This document shows positions 39,986-50,422 of a stretch of 64,000 nt of DNA, one piece after another; position 1 is the first letter of the stretch; each line of letters starts with the position of its first letter. A model generated the notes under the pieces. That model was not told the DNA's origin. It made no database searches and saw only the letters and a list, made by a program, of their open reading frames with translations. The stretch is from the NCBI GenBank assembly GCA_020091685.1, contig CM034599.1:34635920-34699919 (forward strand). Reading direction: 5' to 3'. The translations under genes were made by a program, and so were the position numbers. The DNA is from Lutjanus erythropterus (Eukaryota > Chordata > Actinopteri > Lutjaniformes > Lutjanidae).

Positions 39986-40560
39986 TTACAACCCGAAATC
40001 AAATGAAAACAGGGACTTGTTAAAGAAAATCATCTTGGTGTTAATGGCTTCACAAAGGTTCTCAGACTTAGTATTTAAGTTATGAATGTTATAGCTGTAA
40101 CCGACAGTGATTTAATGATCATTCATATTTAATTGATCCCAGTAGGGAAATAAAGGAATCTGAATGGCCAGTTGAATATCGTTAATGGTTGTTTCAGCCT
40201 TTACTGCTGCTGTTAAGTACCTTTGAGATCCAGACCGCACCTCTCCTTTAAATGTTGGATGAAGTGTATCAGCTTGCAGTTGAGATTAAACATTTCCATC
40301 CTGCTGTCTGTCGAGAAAAATATACTTTAACTTTAATTAAAACCACTGCAAATTAAACTCTGCACTCTCTCAACTCTGCAACCATTTACCAACATATTGA
40401 ATATGTTGCAAAGTTTTCCTCAAGTACTGATGTAAACTCAAATAAAATAATCAAACTTCAAATACCAGGTTTAATCCTACTCGGCTTCAAAAGCACGACT
40501 GAAGAGACATAAATAAATCCAGGAACTTTACTAACCTCCAAACAGGATTGTGACAAACAT
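38162..40560 (-). CDS. c22orf15: C22orf15 / CXorf65-family small protein
   Basis: Five coding exons on the minus strand (40560-40536, 40307-40221, 39419-39297, 38483-38409, 38277-38162) encode 141 residues; the human protein is about 148. It starts MFVTILFG and continues FNLNCKLIHFIQHL, LDLKECVDLMDSGG, VMNLEERQQ, YYVLLRVCR and KYVSLLNNF, then SHPELTELLRKLS, ending in a basic tail. This follows the human C22orf15 order (MFIKVMFG, NTSCRLVNL, VSLEE, YVLVRI, YESLLENL, YPELAEELRRLS) with the first 20 positions ungapped. The N-terminal half looks ubiquitin-like in its beta-strand rhythm (inference). No biochemical role is known to me. Exons were found by splice signals and homology, not by long frames. 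The in-frame upstream extension is a separate observation. Confidence 0.85.
38535..38935. mobile_element. hAT-derived fragment in a C22orf15-homologue intron
   Basis: Dense AGTAAAAGTA, AAAAGTACTT and ACTCAAGTAAAGTAC words, as at the ends of the intact hAT element at 5,454-6,440 and in the degraded copy at 19.15 kb. Termini and target duplication are not recognisable. Confidence 0.5.
39725..39880. repeat. Dispersed repeat, copy 2 of 2
   Basis: Colinear with 2,445-2,610 (TATGACCCACTAGAAGTGTG, TTTCATTATTTTCTTGTGCTC, CTTTACCAACACTAAACATC). It lies in an intron of the C22orf15 homologue. Confidence 0.55.
39944..39982. repeat. (CA)n microsatellite
   Basis: About 19 uninterrupted CA units. Confidence 0.95.
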
Positions 40561-41002
40561 TTTCTGCTCCTGACTGCAGCCCAGCTCCTCCAGCACTGCC
40601 TCCACCAGTAGCTTAAAGCATCTGTTTATCCCAAAGAGCCCAGTCAGGGAGTAACAAGTTTGGACTGCACACAAAGTGCTACAATAGAGGCTGTTAAATC
40701 AGTGTTGTGGTCTCCAGTTTGTGACAAAAGACTCAACTCTGAGGGAGAGGATGCATGAACTGGCCTACTTTACCTACTGGTAAATACACACACACACACA
40801 CACACACACACACCTCCTGCATCCTCCTCCTCTTCTCCTTTTCAAAGCTGAATCTTTTAAAATGAGGGGACAAGGGACCGCTGTTGTTTGTATCCATGGA
40901 GTCTCTACACACAGACAGACTGGCACTCTGGACTTTATAGTTGTTGGACAGTGATGTCAAGACTGACTGAAAAACAGGAGGCTTTTTATTGTTTCCCGCC
41001 AC
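40561..41002 (-). other. Upstream region of the C22orf15 homologue with in-frame open sequence
   Basis: On the minus strand the frame of MFVTILFG stays open for about 45 codons upstream and reads CFKLLVEAVLEELGCSQEQK just before the Met. Further upstream a second ATG frame (from 41,002) includes PHFKRFSFEKEKRRRMQE and then runs into a (GT)n tract (40,786-40,813), where donors in every phase exist. This may be a 5' UTR, an alternative N-terminus or an unrelated exon; no family is recognised. Confidence 0.3.
40786..40813. repeat. (CA)n microsatellite
   Basis: About 14 CA units on the plus strand, reading GTGTGT on the minus strand directly after the MQE-encoding sequence. Confidence 0.95.
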
Positions 41003-43456
41003 AGATTGGAACTAATAGATGAAATACTTCTGACCCAACACTGTTTCTGCCTACTGTAAGACCTATGACGGAGAATTTAAATAAAGTTTTAATCTTGGTT
41101 CTAAACTTGTGGGAGACAGTCCAAGTTTAAAATTGAATTTGCAAGAAAAATAACTGAATGACAACTGTAATAAATATCATCTCTCCGTTCACAGTGTACA
41201 GTTAGATATTACAATGCTAAATCAGGAGCAGTGTGGAGGCCTGGGCGGTGCTTAAGTGTGTGAGAGGCACCAAATTCCTTAACGCAACTATAATCGATAT
41301 TTTTATAACAGTAATATATCAGATAACAATGTGATAACAGTGTGACGGTGTGAAAGGGTGCAGACCCTGTTCCTGGTTGGCAGGGGTGACCTCCAGGAAC
41401 GTTTGCTGATAACAACAATTTAAAAATAGATATGAGTGAAGTTGCTGGTTACATTTAAAACAAAGATGTTTTATATCCAATCACAGTAATGATATTAACA
41501 AATAAATTAATGCACAATGCACTGATAATTTATTGGATATCCCCGCAGTTGTGGCCTTGACCTTAAGTCCTTTTTGTCTGAGACTGAGACAAGACGGACT
41601 AAAAGTAAAACCTTCAAAAAGTGGCCTCAAGATTAACACCAAGACCAAGACTGATCTTGAGTACCAAGAACTCTAGTGGACAGTGAGTTTTTAGATCTTT
41701 TTCTTTGAAAGCAGTTGTGAGTGGAAACCCCTTTTGCATTGTCATTGTTGAATAATTTCTGTCTTGTAGCTCTGCTTTTGACTCCAACAACTCCTGATGG
41801 AAATGTCTACCAGCTAGTTGCTAACTTTGTCTGCTGTTTGGTGCTGGACTGGTAGTGTACAGTGGTGGAAACAGCTGGCCTGGTCCCATTTTTCCCAATT
41901 ATTTTTTTTCCCTTCACATTAAAGCAACAAAAAAATGTGAAAATTAGTGCGCTTCAGGGATACATATAGCTGTTTTTCCCTTTGGACGGAGCTGAGCTTG
42001 CTTTTTCACTCTGTTTTCAGTTTTTATGCTAAGCTAAGCTAACCAGCCGCTTATGTAGCTTCATATTTATTGTACAGATGTGATTAATGTTGATCCTATC
42101 ATCTAGTTTATACTCAGCAAAAGCAAACCAAAATGTCAAACTATACCAGCTTCTCCAACAATTCTACAGCCAGCATGTTCTCTTGAAATTTCCATTCCTG
42201 TGCGGAATATCTGTATGTTTTTCCCGTTTATTAGAGTTAAAATTAACGCTGAATGTTTGCTGAATGAGTTATTGTCTGTTTGTGAGCTGTAACAAATCAT
42301 GAATAATCTTTTAGAAGGAGTAGAAGTTTTTAACGGTTAAATTAAGCAATGCGTTAATGGAGTTTGGCAGACAGTCATTTAACTCCAGAGTGTATTTTCA
42401 GAGCAGTGGGCTTATGTTTTTTGGGATAACAGGCTTAACTTACATTGACAACAATTGTCGGTTATAAACAGCTGATCAACTTACAGTATAGGTCGCTTCT
42501 ATGTGTCAAAGTATAATGTTGCACTTGTGTAGTTTCACTGTTTCTGCAGCAGACAGGAAACATGCTTGAGCTCCAAGTCTGGGAGGAAGAGGCAGGTGAA
42601 AGTAACTCACTAGAACCATAGATTATACTGTATATTATAGGCATTCAACCTATTTAATATACCATCTGTGGCTCCTACTCACTATTTGGACTAAAGTAGT
42701 CATTTATGAATGCTAAGATATTGCTCCCTTAATATAAAGTATTGTTTAGAACAGCTTTATAAAATATCTCTAGCAAATACACACATTTATAGCTCTTTTG
42801 CAATGTGATTAAGTTTTCTTACTAGATCTTCAACAGCTGTGATGGTCGAAAATGTTGCATCCTAACCTTGATATGATCCAGCTGAAGAGACAAGATGTTG
42901 CCACACAGGACAGCAGCAGAGCACGAGGACTCGTGAGGTCCCAGCAGCGAATCTTTAAAAAAAGCACAGAAGACCTCCAGGGATGCTTTCAAACAGAAGC
43001 GGGCCTTGTGCCCTGTAACCTGAACACTCTGGGGAATTATGATAAAAGCTGGGAAAATAAAGAACCCCAAAGATAGTTTGACTGCTTAACTAACCATTTC
43101 CCAGAATGAGTAAACCAGATCTGTGACTCAGTTCTATGGACTTCTAGATCTGATATGAAACACGACTCTGTCTGGTGAAAAGCCAGTGGGAAGCCTGGAG
43201 CTGCTCCTACAACTACTGAATAATGACTGGGAACATTATGTGGCCGTCGCTGAATACAAATACAGTAAGTACACTTTGAAAATGTAAAAGGTTTTATTGA
43301 AAGACAGCACTTTGTGCTAGCTGGCTTAAGGCAATAGCTGCACTGGAGTGAGGATGAATTCATCAGGAAAAATAAAAAGCTGCAAACATGTTTCATAAGT
43401 TTGATTTAAAATATAATCATTCACAACATTTCCTATCATTCATCAAACATTTAGAT
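41003..43456. other. Intergenic, repeats only
   Basis: No gene recognised. A dispersed fish repeat occupies about 41,930-42,165. A 74-codon open frame at 42,852-43,076 has no recognisable domain or splice context. Confidence 0.4.
41930..42165. repeat. Dispersed fish repeat, copy 2
   Basis: Contains TTATGCTAAGCTAAGCTAAC, TAGCTTCATATTTATTG and CAAAATGTCAAACTATACC, the same order as at 90-232. From memory it is a very common teleost repeat. Confidence 0.55.
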
Positions 43457-44119
43457 CAGGGATCTGCAACCTTTACTCTCTAAAGAGCCAAAAAAATCTG
43501 TGTGGAGCCACAATTATTTCTATATTTTTCCCTGAAGACTTCTCTTTTTTTAAATTTGTCATCCACAGGTAGTCTACAGAGGCTCAAGACTAGACATCAA
43601 CAGAACTTAGAGGAAACGGCACTGAACCACACATTTTAAAATATTAAAAAACTTCTTTTAAATTTGCTGAATAGGCTCCAAATTTTATATTCAAAAATCA
43701 CAAAAACTCCAAGACACTCTCTTTTAAAACAAAATGCTTTTATTGTCACAGCACGGTCATGTTAGACATTAAAGTCTTCATGTCTAACATGACCATGCTA
43801 TGATAATAAAGCCATTTTAATTGTTTTTCAATAAAAGAAACAGCCTTGGAGTTTTTTGTGATTTTTGAGGACATGTCCAAAGAGCACCTCAAACAATCGC
43901 ACTGTGACTCCAGGAAGCGCTCCTACCCAAACATTTTTAGATTTACACATTTTTATAGTAGGGGAATGCAAGAATCACTTTAGACCTTCAACAATGATAA
44001 ACAAAAATATAAATGTAAAAAAATAACCATTATTTATTTCCATATAATTTTTGTCAAAGTCACTGGAGAGGGACAAAAGAGCTGCCTGTGGCTCTGAAGC
44101 TGCAGGTTGCAGACCTCTG
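43457..44119. mobile_element. Non-autonomous hAT transposon, CAGGGATCTGCAACC ends
   Basis: It starts CAGGGATCTGCAACCTTTAC and ends GCAGGTTGCAGACCTCTG, complementary over about 17 bp. The flanks are ATTTAGAT (43,449-43,456) and ATTCAGAT (44,120-44,127), an 8-bp duplication with one change. Internally it has a second inverted repeat (CACGGTCATGTTAGACAT against ATGTCTAACATGACCATG near 43,753-43,798). No transposase frame. Confidence 0.8.
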
Positions 44120-44127
44120 ATTCAGAT

Positions 44128-44943
44128 GAACATGATTTAAATAAGCACACAGTCAAGTCACACTGTCAGAAGTGAAAAATAAAAGGTGACATTTCAGCAT
44201 ACCAACTTTGGGGCCTTTGCTTTTTAAAAAGTGAAACATTACATCACTATTGTCGCACACATCACCGACAGTGAAAGTACCGTTGTTGTTTTTTAGTCCA
44301 ATTAGAAACAACGTAGGGCCCACAGGTGCTAATGATGAAATCAGAAGGCACGTAAATCTCTTCCATGAAGCTGAATTACGCTGCGATGCCAAGTAATAAG
44401 ACGGATGTGAAAAAGCTCTCTGCATAACACTGCTACAAAAGAAATAATCTTCCGTCCGTGATCCATGGTAGTGGTATAAGTTGAAATCCATCAGAGCACG
44501 TTTACGTCCATATTCCCTGAAAAATGTATCAATAATTTAACAATAAGTTCGATAAGTTTTTGTCTTCAGCCAAAGGACCATTCAGACCAGAAGTGGCAGG
44601 ATGAAATTTATTCACACACTTTGGTATATTGGTTCAGCCTGGAATTAAACAAAGAAATATGTCCTTTAAAGGCAAGAATCAATGCCTTTTCCATTCTTAA
44701 TGTTAGAGAGAGACGTCCATACTGTTCCAGCGCTCCATATTTCGCTGGTCAAAGTGCAAAGAGGAGGCAAGAGCGTTTAGTGCTCTTCTTTACTGAAATT
44801 AATGCAGAGCCGTTCTTGATGAGTGAAGTGTCTGCACCTTAAGGACAGAAGTGACAGTCAGTTTAAATCACTCTTAGTCCTGTGGGATGTTAAAGAAGCA
44901 GCACAACCTATATGGCCAACAAGGAGAGCTTTTAGCCTTTTAG
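44128..44943. other. Intergenic, nothing recognised
   Basis: A 112-codon minus-strand open frame (44,153-44,491) and a 73-codon plus-strand frame (44,621-44,842) have no recognisable domain or splice context. No gene is supported. Confidence 0.4.
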
Positions 44944-45501
44944 CAGAGGTGGGATCAAGTCACTGTTGCCAAGTCACAAGTAAATCCCAAGTCCCAAGTT
45001 GAGTCCCAAGTCTAAAACACTGAGTTTCATCTTCTAAGCAAGTCATAATGCACTCTTCACCTGATGCAATGCCATTTTAACAACAGTTCTTTTGACAACT
45101 TTAAATGCTGAATGAAGTTGGAAGTTGTTGCATCGCGTCTCGTCTGGTATTGTTTTTGTTTTGTTTTTTTCCAACTTGAGCTTGGCTACCTAAGGGTCTT
45201 CTGTGCTGCAACTTGATTGGACTGGTTCTAACAAAGTGTTGACTTGCTGGGAATGAACAGTGTTAATGCTGGCTGATTCAGGAAATAAAGGCAAATGGAT
45301 TTATTCGTGTCACAATTTTTAAACTAAAATACTTTTTAATCTTTGGGCATGGGAGAAAGTATTGAAGTCAGAAGCCTCACGTCCAAGTCAAGTCACGAGT
45401 CACTGGTGTTAAGTCCAAGTTGAGTTGCAATCCTTGCTGTGTCTAAAGTCATCACGTTTGTGATTCAAGTCCAAGTCATGTGGCTCCAGTTCACACCTCT
45501 G
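44944..45501. mobile_element. hAT-like MITE, CAGAGGTGGG ends
   Basis: It starts CAGAGGTGGGATCAAGTCA and ends CCAGTTCACACCTCTG. AAGTCCAAGT/AAGTCCCAAGT words are dense at both ends. The flanking octamers CCTTTTAG and CCTTTTGT share their first six bases, suggesting an 8-bp duplication that has decayed. It lies 3' of adora2a. Confidence 0.65.
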
Positions 45502-45708
45502 CCTTTTGTCTGGCTTACATTCAAAAGTCATTAAATAGTGGATAGTGGTTGCTCATGTGACATTCGTCGTCCATTGTCTGTTTACAGTGATTCTATCTCC
45601 ATTTCCGATCAGGGCTTATCCCGATCCTTAGAGAGTTGCTGCTGAGGTGAGTTGACCTTTTACTGCAAGGATTGTGAATACTAGTGAATGGTCCTTCCTG
45701 TGCATATG

Positions 45709-48700
45709 TCAGGACATCATGGCCAACTCACTTGAGCATCTCTGTCTGTTCTGGTTGTTAAACAGCGATGTGACCTGTTTGTCTTTATCCTCCACGACTT
45801 CTGGTCCACTGCAGTCATGCTGCTGCTCCGCATATTGTAGATGATGACCTATGTGAGTCTGTCTGAGGGCTTGCAGTGGACAAGGACCCCCCTTAGGACA
45901 TTGGGAGATGACGACTGACAGAGGGGGTGGGGATACCGCCACCAGACTGCCCCCTACAGAAGAGATGTGAGGAGGGCAGTTGCAGGAGCTCTCACAGCTG
46001 CTGCTGCTGTGTTCAGTGAAAAGGTCAAAGCTCAGGCCGTTTGCCTTCAGTCTGATGGAGTCAGTGATGCTGTTGTGGGTGGAGGTGCGCAAACTACTGC
46101 CACTATCAAACGGCTCCTGCTGGCCCAAGATGTGGCGCCGGATAATCCTCCGGAAGGTTTGTCGGAACTCCCGAATGCGGTAGGCATAGATAAAGGGGTT
46201 GACCACAGAGTTGGCATGGGAGAGAATAATAGCCACGTACATGATCCAGAGCGGAGGACGGTCGCACTCTGGACAGAAGAGGGTGAAGCAGTTGATGATG
46301 TGTAAAGGCAGCCAGCAGACTGCAAACAGCCCGACGATGATGGCCAGAGACTTGGCGGCCTGGACCTCTTTCTGCAGCGTGGAACGCGACTTCTCCCCAT
46401 GAGCCGCCTTCACCTCGATCAGCTTGAGCTGGTGGCGAGCGGCCATAAAGATGCACAGGTAGATGGCCAGCATCATCAGCAGAGGGATCAGCACACAAGC
46501 AAAAAAGTTGAAGTAGACCATGTACTCCATGACGACCACCTCCTCAAACAGGCACCTCATCAGGCCGGACGGGCAGGTGCCGTTGGTGCTGACGGGGAGC
46601 TTGTGCCAACCCATCATGGGGGTCAGACCGATGATGATGGATAGAACCCAGCAGATGGCGATGATGCCTTGTGCCCTCTGGCCTGTCACCAAGCTGTTGT
46701 ACCTGGAAAAGTAAATGACACAAAACATCAGCTCTGTCTTGTCAGCTCAAATCTCTGTGAAAGTTAAAGACACAGTTCAGATTATTTGGATGTGGGGTTG
46801 TATGAGATACTCAATAGTCAGTGTATCACCTACATTAGATGCCAGTCGGCACGCCCCAGTTTAGACAGAGAGGAGTACCAGCGCAGAAGATAAACAAAGT
46901 ACTGCTGTGGACAGGCTCAGCAACAAAGGGAATTTTAGCTACTTAAAAAGCATCCACCTAAACAAAATCATTATCAGTTTAGGCAGTAGGATATTTTCTT
47001 TTATTTTCTTTCTTTCTTTTTTTTTTTTTTTACCAATTATTATTTTTTTATTTTCATCATTTAACAAACCCAAACAAGTACACAAATAGTAAGGAGAGGA
47101 TAAAATGATAATAATAATGACAAAGGTTAAACAAAGCTAAACAAAACAATACAAAATATTTGGTTTAAAATCAAAAGAGAAAATAAAAATAAATAAATAA
47201 TAAAATAAATAATATGCTAATAATTTTAGTATGGTTGTCATAGTGGAAATGTCTCATCTCTGCACAGAGTCAGACATCTAACCAGAGGTCAGAGGTTCCC
47301 ATGTTGTCTTTTTTTTTAAGTGTAGGGGCATTGTTCCAAATGCAGTGTATTGCTCAAAATTAGTTTGAACTACTGCTTTACTCTGAGCCAAATATTGCTC
47401 TCCCCAAGCCAACCAAACTTCACTGGAGAAATCAGTGATTTTACCTCACAGAACATGGGAGTTGCTGCCTCAATCTCTTACTTTGTTTCTGTTATTATGT
47501 GACTTTGGTGAATCCAAACTATCCTTTTAAAACACCTAAGTCACAGAATTACGCAAACAAACAAACAGATCGAGGCAATGGTAAACCAACATCTCCCATT
47601 TTTTGCAATGTGAAATCACTGATTTCATCCATGGAGTTTGGTTGGTTTATAAGCAGGGTAAAGCAGTAAAAATCATCTAAATTTAGAGCACACTTAAACA
47701 GATACTGTTTTTTTTTTTTTTTAGGTGGGCATTTCTCAAGTGGTTAAAATACCTTTCGTTTCTCAACCTGTCCACAACAGTTCACTGCTTAGCTTCCATT
47801 CTGCTTCTAGTCGTCACATTTCTCTCTGCTTCCCCAAACTGAGAGTGTGTCAACCAGCATCTACTGTAGCTAATACACTGACTATCACTGAGTAGCTCAT
47901 CCAACCCCATTTCAAATGATCCAAACTACCACTTCAAAACTTTTCTTTCCCAAAGGACAGCACTACTAGAAGAATAATATTTGATAATAGGTTATATACA
48001 GTATGTGAAGATGCTCTGTGAAAGCACTTCTGATCCCGGAACTAAAAGAGAAAAGGATAAACAAACAACGTCTTCCAGGACTCCTCAAAGGAAGAGTCTA
48101 TTTTGAGTACGCCTGTAGCGCAGTGTGGGAGAGCAGCTGAGATATTTGGCTTGTTTCTATCGCATTCTTTAGATGTTAAAGTCCAAAGGTTAATGCTGCA
48201 AAAACAAGCCCCCCATCAGTAATGCAAAGAACAACACAGAGAAACCCTCACGTATCTCCAGCAGGACGAGGAGGCTGTGCGAAAACAGATAGCGCGAGCA
48301 CTGAAAACAGGAAGGCTGAGCTCACTCTGGCTCCGAGGTTGGGGTTTTAGTATGATGAGGTCACAGACTGAGCCACGGCATCTCCGTCTGCTGGTGACAG
48401 GTTAAATGTCTGCAGACATGCCGTCCCACATTTGAAGGCTCAATCTGAGCTGACGTTCAAGACAAACAGTCTGACAAGTGCTGTGTTTTTATAGTAAAAT
48501 AATAGAGTGCGATTACACACAAGGGGGTTACAAAGGGGGTTACACAGTCTGTATAAGCAATTAAAGCAAATTTGATTGCTCCAGGGGGACGCAGCCTTTT
48601 GGGAGACGCCATTTTTGGACACTCATATTCAGCCAAGTCTTTCTGGTTCAAATGTCATGTCTTCGCCGACAGATAGAAATGAAATATTAAGTCTTATTGT

Positions 48701-50422
48701 GAGACCTCCACTGCCTGGGACTAAGAGACTAAGATGAGAAAATGAAGAAAAAGAAACGTTTTGGCACATAAGACACACACCCAGTCTTTCCTCTTTTTCT
48801 TACTTCGCTACCATGTTAGGAACTGCTGGTTCAGCAGTTAATACATTTGATTTACACAGAAGAAATATAGTTGACTGTTGAGTCTCATTCCCACATCATC
48901 AAATGCTAACCCACCAACCCAACATGTCGATATTTGACAACCCAGGAATGAGACAATCAACCACCTTACCGACTTGTGATTAGCCAAAGTCTACCATCAT
49001 GGGCTAGATTTTCAAAAGCCTGAAAAAAGAGCGTAGAGAAAATACAGAAGTCTAGTCTTCTCTCAAACCAAAAATAAACTGCCTACCCCAGCTTTAATTA
49101 CACTCTTCAGGACACATTTTTCAAGTTTTGGATTGCCAGGCTGGGAATAATCCCTTTGATGTTGATGAATAATGTATGAATAAATGCTAAAGGGTCTCTC
49201 TCTGACTAAAAGCCATCTAATTTGCAGACATCAAAGTTAATAAGTCATTAATAAAGCTGCTTTATTCTATTCATTCTGCATTTGTGCATGTTGTTAATAA
49301 ACAGATTTTAATCCAAATAAATGAGGGCTTTTTCTCAACTTGGAGACCAAAAAGTAGTTTTACAGCTTATACCTGATCTGTAAAGCATTAATAACTAATT
49401 TATTAACCACTAACAAAGCCACAACTTCATACTTACAAATCCTTTACACTGTAAAAAAAAAAAAAAAAAAAAAAAAAAACATACAGACTGATGATTTAAC
49501 TAAAGGATTTCTGATATTTATTTTCACAGTTTTCAAACATGGGTTCTTCTAACTTGAAGTCTTTTGACCTGAAAAGATGAACTGAATGAATGTACTGTAC
49601 AGAGTTTAGTCAACTCATTAAATTTAATTTCTGGATCAAAGTAGCTCCAACAGGAGCAGCTGAAGCTTTATGAACAACTGACCCTTCAAACTGAGAAAAT
49701 GTTAAAGGAAATCTAATTTATCTGTAATGTTCCATCAGTGTGAGTGATGAGTTGTTGGTTCAGTTTAATATCTTAAGCTTACTGAACACGTGTTCTCAAG
49801 TGGATTAGTATCAAGTTTATTTGACTGGAAAAGTTCATTTGTTTTGAATCACAACAAAATTACCTCAATTTGTTTTTTCAAATGAAAATTTTATGGCAGC
49901 CCAGACACTAACTTTATTAAGTTAAAACAATAACAAGTTTATATGTATCATGTATAAATGTTGTCTTATTGAAAACTGGAACCAAAATTCCTGCTTTTCC
50001 TTTAACTGCCAGATAAATATCCACAGCCACACTTGTAACTGCTAAGAATTCCCCACAGTTGTTTGTGTCCCCTGAGCCACTGACCTGAGCGGTAACTTGA
50101 TTGCGATGTATCGGTCTATGGCGATGGCCAGCAGGCTGAAGATGGAGCTCTGCGTGAGAACCAGCACGAAGCAGGCGATGAACAGGCAGCCATAGAAGTT
50201 GGAGCAGAATCCGGTGCTGATGACGATGGAGAAGGGAATGGCCAGGACACCCACGGCGATGTCTGCCACCGCCAGCGACACCACGAAGAAGTTGGTGATG
50301 CTCTGCAGGTTGCTGTTGAGGCACACGGCCCAGCAGACCAGCACATTGCCCAGCACGGAGAACACGGCGATCAATAACTCCAGGACGATGTAGAAGATGA
50401 AGGCAGCGGTGATGTCCTGCAT
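45709..50422 (-). CDS. adora2a: Adenosine receptor A2A
   Basis: Two coding exons on the minus strand, 50422-50085 and 46702-45709, with the intron after IAIKLPL, the usual position for this family. They encode 443 residues (human 412). It is a seven-helix, class A receptor that senses extracellular adenosine and normally raises cAMP through Gs. Landmarks: GNVLVCWAV in helix 1, [12 protein letters not shown] in helix 2, [18 protein letters not shown] (the ligand-contacting Phe-Glu), [11 protein letters not shown] in helix 6, [14 protein letters not shown] in helix 7. A sequon (NGT) sits in extracellular loop 2. The C-tail is long and little conserved, with a Ser/Cys cluster ([11 protein letters not shown]). 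HIINC and SRSTLQKEV favour A2A over A2B, although GFCSNFYGC resembles A2B. The teleost aa/ab paralogue cannot be assigned. Confidence 0.95.
46703..50084. other. Single adora2a coding intron
   Basis: 3.4 kb without coding sequence. It contains a long family-2 MITE-like element (46,765-47,935), a direct repeat ACAAGGGGGTTACAAAGGGGGTTACA near 48,519-48,546 and an A-run at about 49,450-49,479. The remainder is unremarkable. Confidence 0.6.
46765..47935. mobile_element. Family-2 MITE-like element, long diverged copy
   Basis: The left part TTAAAGACACAGTTCAGATT with GGGGTTGTATGAGATAC is mirrored by TAGCTCATCCAACCCCATTTC with AAATGATCCAAACTACC. Inner words TTTCTCCAGTGAAGTTTGG-like and CTACTGTAGCTAATACACTGACTAT agree with the 10.46-kb and 61.5-kb copies. 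A T-rich interruption lies near 47.0 kb. Confidence 0.6.

Noticed and set aside
42852..43076. 74-codon plus-strand frame (MLHPNLDMIQLKRQDVA...)
   Set aside because: It looks somewhat protein-like but has no family match, and neither flank has convincing splice signals linking it to other exons.
46106..46498. Antisense and other-frame reads of 80-130 codons over adora2a exon 2
   Set aside because: These are shadows of the GC-rich receptor exon; the receptor frame itself is unambiguous.
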